A stretch of DNA of 64,000 nucleotides, from the NCBI GenBank assembly GCA_041394845.1, contig JAWKHL010000002.1, forward strand, positions 1-64,000, written 5' to 3'. Position 1 is the stretch's first letter, and each line of letters starts with the position of its first letter. The notes beneath the pieces were generated by a model. That model made no database searches and was not told the origin of the DNA. It saw only the letters and a list, made by a program, of their open reading frames with translations. Origin of the DNA: JAHCHG01 sp041394845. Its GTDB lineage: Bacteria > Acidobacteriota > Blastocatellia > Pyrinomonadales > Pyrinomonadaceae. This document shows positions 58,448 through 64,000 of the stretch, one piece after another. The position numbers and the translations under genes are program-made.

Positions 58448-59872
58448 ATGTTCGAATCGATCCATTTCAATTCCAAAGGCCGCCGGACGACCAATGCTTC
58501 CAAACCGGAGGTCATCGAAAAATTAACCCGAATCGTCGGCGGCGAGAACATCCTCGTCGAACCGGAAAAGGTCGAGCCTTACGGGGCTGATGCGGTCAAG
58601 GAAAAGTTTCCTCCGGAAGCGGTTCTGTTTCCCGAAAGCACGAGGGAAGTCTCCGAGATCCTCAAACTCGCCAACGAACATCTTTTTCCCGTGACGGCGC
58701 GCGGCGGGGGCGTCGGCTACACGGGCGGCGCGGTTCCGGTTGACGGCGGGATCGTCATCGGGACCGACCGGATGAATAAGATTTTTGAGATCAGCGAGGA
58801 AAATCTCTACGCCGTCTGCCAGCCCGGCATCCGCACCTTTGAACTGCAACAGGAGGTCGAAAAACACGGTCTCATCTTCGCGCCCGACCCGGCCAGTTAC
58901 AGAGATTCCTTTATCGGCGGCAACATCGCCGAAAACGCCGGCGGGATGCGCACCCCGAAATACGGCGTGACCAAACATTCGGTCCTCGGTCTGGAGGTCG
59001 TCACGGCCACCGGCGAGGTCATCCGCACCGGCGGCAAAACCGTCAAAAACGTCGTCGGTTTCGATCTGACCGGCCTGATGTGCGGTTCGGAAGGGATGCT
59101 CGGGATCATCACCGAAGCGACCCTCAAACTCCTGCCGATGCCCGAAGCCACCTCGACCGTCCGGGCCTCGTTCAGATCGATGGAAGAGGCTTGCGAGGTG
59201 CTGACCAAATTCACCCCGTGCGGTCTTTTGCCGATGGCGATGGAGGTCATCGACCGCAACTGCATCGGGGCGATCGAACAAAATTACGCCTTCGGATTTT
59301 CGCCCGAAGCCGAGGCCATTCTGCTGGTCGCGGTCGACGGCGAAAGCGCGCAGGTCGAAAGGGAATCGAAACTGATCGAAAAGATTTTGGAGGAAAACGG
59401 CGGTTTCGACATCCTCCGCTCCGAAAATCAAGACGACGAGGACAAACTGTGGGACGCCCGCCGGGCGATCTCGCCGTCGCTGATGAAATACGGCACTTTG
59501 AAGATCAACGAAGACGTCGTCGTTCCCCGTTCAAAGGTTCCCCAACTGATCACTCAGGTCGAAATGATCGGCCGCAAATACAACACTTTCGTCGCCAATT
59601 TCGGCCACGCCGGCGACGGCAACATCCACGTCAATTTCATGTGCGACCGCGACGATCCGATTTCCATTCAGCGCGCCCGCAATTGCGTCAAAGAAACCTT
59701 CGCCTATTCGGTCGAAATCGGCGGCACCATCTCCGGCGAACACGGCATCGGCTACGTCAAAGCCCCTTATCTGGACATAGCGGTCGATGCACCGACTCTG
59801 GAAATTATGAAAGGGATCAAAAAGCTGTTCGATCCGAAGGGAATTTTGAATCCGGGGAAGATGTTTGTTTAA
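58448..59872 (+). CDS. glcD: FAD-linked (D)-2-hydroxyacid oxidase subunit, GlcD-like
   Basis: A 474-residue flavoprotein of the glycolate oxidase/D-lactate dehydrogenase type, oxidising 2-hydroxyacids. The N-terminal PCMH FAD-binding domain (about 40-220) has VTARGGGVGYTGGAVPVDGG and DPASYRDSFIGGNIAENAGGMR. The C-terminal FAD-oxidase domain (about 225-474) has NFGHAGDGNIHVNF and SGEHGIGYVK. The last 14 residues, FDPKGILNPGKMFV, are the typical end; a second copy of these codons lies at 61165, after an inserted gene. GlcE/GlcF partners are absent. Confidence 0.93.
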   Translation: MFESIHFNSKGRRTTNASKPEVIEKLTRIVGGENILVEPEKVEPYGADAVKEKFPPEAVLFPESTREVSEILKLANEHLFPVTARGGGVGYTGGAVPVDGGIVIGTDRMNKIFEISEENLYAVCQPGIRTFELQQEVEKHGLIFAPDPASYRDSFIGGNIAENAGGMRTPKYGVTKHSVLGLEVVTATGEVIRTGGKTVKNVVGFDLTGLMCGSEGMLGIITEATLKLLPMPEATSTVRASFRSMEEACEVLTKFTPCGLLPMAMEVIDRNCIGAIEQNYAFGFSPEAEAILLVAVDGESAQVERESKLIEKILEENGGFDILRSENQDDEDKLWDARRAISPSLMKYGTLKINEDVVVPRSKVPQLITQVEMIGRKYNTFVANFGHAGDGNIHVNFMCDRDDPISIQRARNCVKETFAYSVEIGGTISGEHGIGYVKAPYLDIAVDAPTLEIMKGIKKLFDPKGILNPGKMFV

Positions 59873-59873
59873 A
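59828..59873. repeat. Direct repeat copy 1: glcD 3' end
   Basis: 46 bp covering the last 14 codons of glcD, its stop and one base. It matches 61165-61210 at 40 of 46 positions. Together the two copies bracket an AT-rich gene. Confidence 0.9.
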
Positions 59874-59882
59874 TAATGATTT

Positions 59883-61169
59883 ATGACCCTCAAACAAAAA
59901 TTCAAAAACGCGATCAGGCGCGGAACAGGTGAAACTCACATTCTTATCAAAGAAAATCCAACCGTTGATTTTTCAAAAGAGATAATCGAGGCCGCTTTAT
60001 TTAATTTTGCTTATGACCAGCAATCTGAGGGCGGGCGGGAGATTTATATTTCCGAATTGATCGAACTCTCCGATCAAAAGAGTAAAATTTTACCAATGAT
60101 TTACGAAGCATTAAAAACTGAGGAAAATGATGATTGGTCAATCGAACAACTGTTTAGCATTGCCGCGATTTATGCCAAAAAAGGGGACGAAAGAGCCCGA
60201 AAAGCCGTTTATGAAAATTATTACAAATATGCGATCAGCGGTTCGGATTGGTGTGGACAAGATGCGGTTGTCGAAATTGACGGTTTGGAAGGTTTGAAAT
60301 TTGTTGCCGAAACTAAGGGTAAATTTCTTGAAAAAAATGTTGAAGAATGGGAAGACAGCTTCTTCGTTGATAACTTTCAGAAGGAAAATCCTCAAATTGA
60401 TGTTTACGGTGAATTAAGAAGGTTTGCCGAAAATAATTCTCACATAAAAACATATCTTGAAATGATCGAAGGTCGGAAGTTTTCGGTTCGAAAGCCAACC
60501 GGAAAAACGTACGGTTATAAATTGATCAAAGGAATTATTAATGACGGAAAGCGAAAATATTTGCCGCGTTTTGCTGGCACACAACTATCGGAAAAAGATC
60601 TTGAAAAGTTAGCAAATGATTTTCTGAAGGAAACAAAGAAGAAAAAACAAGTGTTATACCTGAGCCTTTTTTCGGACGTAGAATTTCCGCTCGGTTACAG
60701 ACCAATATTAGACATTGCTGAATTTACACATAGCAATAAACACAGACTAAAATTCTTTGCAGTTGAGGCTTTACGCTTTTTCGAGTCAGCCGTCGTCCGG
60801 GATTTTGCAATTCAGAATTTGCATAGTTTCGGCTCGCCTTACAATTTTGCAGAACTCCTGATCAAAAATTATCAAAAAGGGGATTGGAAATTGCTGAAAA
60901 AGATTGCAGAGGAAAGCAAAGACAAAGACATAATTCACCAACTCGCTTGCAGTTATATAGATATTTATGAAGCCAATCCTTCAAAAGAATGCAAAGAGCC
61001 TCTGGAAATAATTTACAGCAAAACAAACTGCGGAATTCATCGCACCGATTTAGTTCAAATCTTGATTGATAATAAAGTTTTATCTGATCAAATAAAAAAA
61101 GAAATACGATATGACTGTTCAAATGACACAAGAAAGGTTTGGGAAAAATTGAAACCAAAAAGTATTTGA
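59883..61169 (+). CDS. AT-rich accessory gene inserted at the glcD 3' end, unknown function (428 aa)
   Basis: A soluble helical protein of 428 residues with no TM, signal or metal motif. Mixed charged helices (DERARKAVYENYYKYAIS, HRLKFFAVEALRFFESAVVRDFAIQNLHSFG) suggest a HEAT/ARM-like repeat fold. Its base composition is clearly AT-richer, and its codon use (AAA, GAA, TTT, ATT) unlike the neighbours, indicating transfer. It starts 10 bp after the glcD stop without a ribosome site, and its own stop falls in the second copy of the glcD end. Not recognised; it could be an accessory defence or immunity-type gene, but nothing in the sequence proves this. Confidence 0.8.
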   Translation: MTLKQKFKNAIRRGTGETHILIKENPTVDFSKEIIEAALFNFAYDQQSEGGREIYISELIELSDQKSKILPMIYEALKTEENDDWSIEQLFSIAAIYAKKGDERARKAVYENYYKYAISGSDWCGQDAVVEIDGLEGLKFVAETKGKFLEKNVEEWEDSFFVDNFQKENPQIDVYGELRRFAENNSHIKTYLEMIEGRKFSVRKPTGKTYGYKLIKGIINDGKRKYLPRFAGTQLSEKDLEKLANDFLKETKKKKQVLYLSLFSDVEFPLGYRPILDIAEFTHSNKHRLKFFAVEALRFFESAVVRDFAIQNLHSFGSPYNFAELLIKNYQKGDWKLLKKIAEESKDKDIIHQLACSYIDIYEANPSKECKEPLEIIYSKTNCGIHRTDLVQILIDNKVLSDQIKKEIRYDCSNDTRKVWEKLKPKSI

Positions 61170-61210
61170 TCCGAACGGGATCTTGAGTCCGGGGAAGATG
61201 TTTGTCTAAA
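61165..61210. repeat. Direct repeat copy 2: residual glcD 3' end
   Basis: 46 bp reading F-D-P-N-G-I-L-S-P-G-K-M-F-V-stop in one frame, differing at 6 bases (2 residue changes) from the end of the present glcD. It has no start and is a remnant or integration footprint. Confidence 0.9.
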
Positions 61211-61357
61211 GCGGAGAACTCTAACCACAACGGGCACAAAGTTTTTTTGATCATCTTTTAACCGGACTCAAATCTCAATAAAACCTTCACCGACCGGCGA
61301 ACTAAATTCTTTTATCGGTCGTAACCTTTTAGAAATACAAAAGGAAGGCCATATTTT

Positions 61358-62839
61358 ATGCTCAAAAAAATCTGCCGGGCGGTGGTCGGGGTCATCGTTC
61401 TTTTGTCCGTCTTTTCGGGCGCACTTGCTCAGACTTTTAAGGAAAAGCGGCTGGAGAAGATACGGGCCGACCTCGGCGAAAAGGTGGCCAAAGGCGAGGC
61501 GGCTTCGCTGGCGGTCGGGGTCATCAGGAACGGAAAAACTATCTGGAAAGAGGGCTTCGGGTGGGCCGATAAGGAGCGGAAGATACGAGCCACGCCGGAG
61601 ACGGTTTATCCGCTGGCCTCGATCTCCAAATCGCTGACGGCGACGGGGCTTTGGGTTCTGGCCGAAGACGGGAAAATAGACATCGACGCCCCGGTCGAAA
61701 AATATCTCCGGTCCGCCCGCCTGACCTATTATCACAATCAGCCGGAGGAATTGAAGGTCCGTCATCTGCTTTATATGGAGGCCGGAATCCCGCATCAGCT
61801 GGAATATTTTTACGACGACGAGACCGACCAGATCCCGCCTTTGCCCGAACGGATCAACCGCTACGGTTTCACGGCTTTTCCGGCCGGGAAGGTCCATAAT
61901 TACTCCAATTTTTCGTTTTCGATTGTCGAACAGATCGCCGCCGATGTTTCGGGGCGTGGCTTTTCGGATCTTATGCGGCAGGAGGTTTTCCGCCCCCTTG
62001 GGATGAAGAACACTTTTCCCGAACGCCCGGCGAAAAACGTTTTCGCCAGAGGCTACGGCGCCGACGGCGAACTCGTCCCGGCGAACCGCTTCGAACCGCG
62101 CGGCGGGGCCGGAATGTATTCGTCGGTCGATGATCTGCTCCGATACGGCCTCTGTCATCTGGGACGCAAGGGTCTCTTGAAAAAAAGGACGATCGATCTG
62201 ATGCATTCGACCGATCCCGCATCGCCCAACCCGTATTACGCCAACGGCTGGGGCGTTTTGCCGATGCGCGGCGGGCGGATTTCGCTGTTGTCGAACGGAG
62301 CGATCGCCGGGGCGGCCGGAACGGTTCTGGTCATACCGACCGACGATCTGGTCATCGTCTGCCTGACCAACACCACGCTCGGGAACGATTACACCGATCA
62401 GATCGCCTTTCAGATCGCCGGCGCTCTTCTGGACGGTTACGGCCAAGACCTGGATCAGTTGATGAAAAAGGTCGGCCCTTTTTTCGAGAGCCGCCCCTTT
62501 TCCGGCGACGATTCTCTGACCGGCAACTGGGCGGGCGAGATCAAAACCCATCAGGGAAAATTTCCGATCGCTTTGAGATTTACGAGCGAGGGCAAAATCC
62601 TGGCCAAGATCGCCGATCAAACCGAAACCGAGGTCACCGATCCGTCCCTTGAAAGCGGTCTGATCAACGGTTATTTCGACGGACGGATCCCGACCGAAGA
62701 AGCGCTCCGGCGCCCGCACCGGGTTCTTTTCAGTCTGATGCGCCGGGAAAACAGGCTCTTCGGCGTCATCAGCGCGCAGGCGCTCGGAGGCCGTCCGAAG
62801 TTCCTTTTGCCTTATTACGTCGAATTGGTGAAAAAATAA
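61358..62839 (+). CDS. Secreted serine beta-lactamase-like hydrolase (class C/AmpH type)
   Basis: A 493-residue protein. The signal peptide (about 1-25, LLSVFSGALAQT) precedes a penicillin-binding fold: S88-IS-K91 (nucleophile and general base), Y182-S-N and a C-terminal HxG-like region replaced by SNGAIAGAAG near 310. A further domain (about 385-493) with GNWAGEIKTHQGKFPIALRF is a lipocalin-like extension known in such hydrolases. It may act as esterase or peptidase on D-amino-acid peptides rather than as a resistance enzyme. A GGAAGG site lies upstream of the ATG. Confidence 0.9.
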   Translation: MLKKICRAVVGVIVLLSVFSGALAQTFKEKRLEKIRADLGEKVAKGEAASLAVGVIRNGKTIWKEGFGWADKERKIRATPETVYPLASISKSLTATGLWVLAEDGKIDIDAPVEKYLRSARLTYYHNQPEELKVRHLLYMEAGIPHQLEYFYDDETDQIPPLPERINRYGFTAFPAGKVHNYSNFSFSIVEQIAADVSGRGFSDLMRQEVFRPLGMKNTFPERPAKNVFARGYGADGELVPANRFEPRGGAGMYSSVDDLLRYGLCHLGRKGLLKKRTIDLMHSTDPASPNPYYANGWGVLPMRGGRISLLSNGAIAGAAGTVLVIPTDDLVIVCLTNTTLGNDYTDQIAFQIAGALLDGYGQDLDQLMKKVGPFFESRPFSGDDSLTGNWAGEIKTHQGKFPIALRFTSEGKILAKIADQTETEVTDPSLESGLINGYFDGRIPTEEALRRPHRVLFSLMRRENRLFGVISAQALGGRPKFLLPYYVELVKK

Positions 62840-62917
62840 GACTATTCTGGTTTAATAAGAGGCGAACGATTTATCTTTATTCTTAAATCGAATTTCTTTT
62901 ATCAAATCAAAAAACCA

Positions 62918-63421
62918 ATGAACAAAGAAATCAAAGCGGCGCTTCTGGTGATCGATCTTCAGAAGGGTTTTATCAAAAATTACCCGTGTTTTCCGAATCT
63001 GGAACTGACGCTGGAATACGTCAACGGGACGATCGACCTTTTCCGAAAAAAGGATTTGCCGGTCATCGTCGTCAAAGATCTTTCGGCCGAAGGAGAGAGT
63101 TTCCCCGACGCTTTTGACCTGATCGACGGTTTGATGATCGAAGAGGGCGAATTCGAGGTGATCGAAAAGACCTTGACCAACAGTTTCTGGAAAACCGATC
63201 TGGAGGACCGGCTTCGGTCGAAGGGAGTCGAGTTCGTCGTCATCGCCGGTTTTGCCGCCGAATACTGCGTTTACGGCACTTATCAGGGAGCCACCGAAAG
63301 AGGGTTTCACGCCCTTATCCTAAAGAACGGCATTACGACTCTCAATGAAAATTACGCATTGATGATCGAACATGCATTGAACGACATTTCCTATTTCACT
63401 CTGGCCAAACTTTTAAGCTGA
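62918..63421 (+). CDS. Isochorismatase-family cysteine hydrolase
   Basis: A 167-residue alpha/beta hydrolase with the triad D13 (LLVIDLQKGF), K84 (VIEKTLTN) and C117 (AEYCVYGTYQGA). The family cleaves amides or vinyl ethers (nicotinamidase, ureidoacrylate and isochorismate hydrolases). The substrate cannot be told from sequence. It lies 78 bp after the beta-lactamase-like gene and 40 bp before the permease gene, so one transcript is possible. Confidence 0.9.
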   Translation: MNKEIKAALLVIDLQKGFIKNYPCFPNLELTLEYVNGTIDLFRKKDLPVIVVKDLSAEGESFPDAFDLIDGLMIEEGEFEVIEKTLTNSFWKTDLEDRLRSKGVEFVVIAGFAAEYCVYGTYQGATERGFHALILKNGITTLNENYALMIEHALNDISYFTLAKLLS

Positions 63422-63461
63422 GGGTGAGAGTTTTTTTTCGACTTGCCGGAAGATCTGAGCA

Positions 63462-64000
63462 ATGGACGAATCTAAAATCGGATTAAAAGACGCCGTCTCG
63501 ATCGGGATCGGCGGAATGGTCGGCGGCGGGATCTTTGCCGTTCTGGGTCTGGCCGTCGGGCTGGCGCGGGGCGGAACTCCGGTCGCTTTTCTGCTGGCCG
63601 GCGTGATCGCTTTTCTGACCTCTTATTCCTACGCCAGATTGTCGCTCGCTTTTCCGGATTCGGGCGGAACCGTCAAATTCGTCAATCAGGCTTTCGGCAA
63701 GAACGTCTTCAGCGGTGGAACCAACAATCTGCTCTGGATCAGCTATATCGTCATGCTGTCGCTCTACGCTTCGGCTTTCGGCTCTTACGGAGCCAATCTC
63801 GTCGGCCTGACCGGCAACACCGAACTCGACAAACACCTGTATCTGAGCGGGATCGTTATTTTCTCTTCCGCCATCAATTACATCAGTTTCCGGGCCGTCA
63901 GCCTGACCGAATCGGCGGCCGTTTACACCAAACTCCTGATCCTCGGAGCGTTTGTCATCATCGGTTTTTACGGACTTTCGAAAAGTCAGTATTTGGGTCA
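63462..64000 (+). CDS. APC-superfamily amino acid permease (partial, 3' end outside window)
   Basis: The first 179 residues of a membrane transporter, cut by the right edge. It starts MDESKIGLKDAVSIGIGGMVGGGIFAVLG, the first APC helix with its broken GGMVGGGIF unwound segment that contacts the amino acid backbone. TM helices follow near 38-58, 85-110, 125-145 and 155-172. The substrate is not predictable. It is likely in one transcript with the isochorismatase-like gene. Confidence 0.9.
   Translation, partial: MDESKIGLKDAVSIGIGGMVGGGIFAVLGLAVGLARGGTPVAFLLAGVIAFLTSYSYARLSLAFPDSGGTVKFVNQAFGKNVFSGGTNNLLWISYIVMLSLYASAFGSYGANLVGLTGNTELDKHLYLSGIVIFSSAINYISFRAVSLTESAAVYTKLLILGAFVIIGFYGLSKSQYLG

Noticed and set aside
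1..64000. rRNA, tRNA, riboswitch, prophage or insertion-sequence genes
   Set aside because: None was recognised in any intergenic region; the gaps are explained by repeats, hairpins and promoter space.

Overview
The window reads as a chromosomal segment of a free-living aerobic heterotroph, most likely an Acidobacteriota member of the Blastocatellia/Pyrinomonadales type. This is inferred from a complete group 1h (high-affinity, actinobacterial-type) [NiFe]-hydrogenase locus, type IV pilus genes, FHA/M48/M16 proteins, mid-50s percent GC and abundant degenerate heptanucleotide repeats. No rRNA, tRNA, CRISPR array, transposase or phage gene was seen. Both edges cut genes: hypD on the left and an APC permease on the right.

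Layout. (1) 1-16979, minus strand: an H2-uptake locus. Reading downstream it holds an orphan second small subunit (hhyS-like), a PAS histidine kinase and a NarL-type regulator. After a 285-bp control region come hhyS, hhyL, a NifU/Rieske-like electron-transfer protein (HhyE-like), four uncharacterised hydrogenase-cluster proteins, the maturation protease, a one-TM protein, YceI, hypA, hypB, hypF, hypC and hypD. (2) 17333-24412, minus: type IV pilus motor genes pilB, a hyper-basic secreted protein, pilT and pilC, then a TPR lipoprotein-like gene, bounded by two strong bidirectional terminators. (3) 24801-30882: serC, selA (minus), a small coiled-coil protein and an M16 peptidase. (4) 30982-38676, minus: a complete histidine operon in the order hisG-D-C-B-H-A-F-IE, with fused HisB and HisIE. 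(5) 38926-46701, plus: a zinc-ribbon protein, an FHA protein with an M15-like end, a NorD-like VWA protein, an RRM protein, a DEAD-box helicase and a zinc-ribbon/SH3-like protein. (6) 46747-59872: radical SAM/B12 protein, VIT1/CCC1 transporter, tandem UspA, NUC1 nuclease, RlmN, a small membrane protein inside a 65-bp inverted repeat, rhomboid protease, dicarboxylate symporter, M48 peptidase and glycolate-oxidase-like GlcD. (7) 59828-61210: an AT-rich accessory gene inserted at the 3' end of glcD between two copies of the last 14 codons. (8) 61358-64000: a serine beta-lactamase-like hydrolase, an isochorismatase-like hydrolase and an APC permease.

Two themes stand out. First, the hydrogenase locus carries an orphan small-subunit paralog directly upstream of a two-component system. 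The usual Cys-x-x-Cys proximal-cluster motif reads Cys-x-x-Asp in the structural subunit and Cys-x-x-Glu in the orphan. Two perfect 16-bp direct repeats, 22 bp apart, lie before hhyS. Together these suggest an H2/redox-sensing circuit controlling H2 scavenging. Second, at least 17 loci carry degenerate 7-bp tandem repeats, mostly as inverted pairs. They fill nearly every gap of the his operon, invade hypF in frame as a 7-residue periodic insert, supply stop codons or C-terminal tails to about ten genes, and form a 65-bp inverted repeat around one small gene. All assignments come from reading the sequence; no database search was possible.
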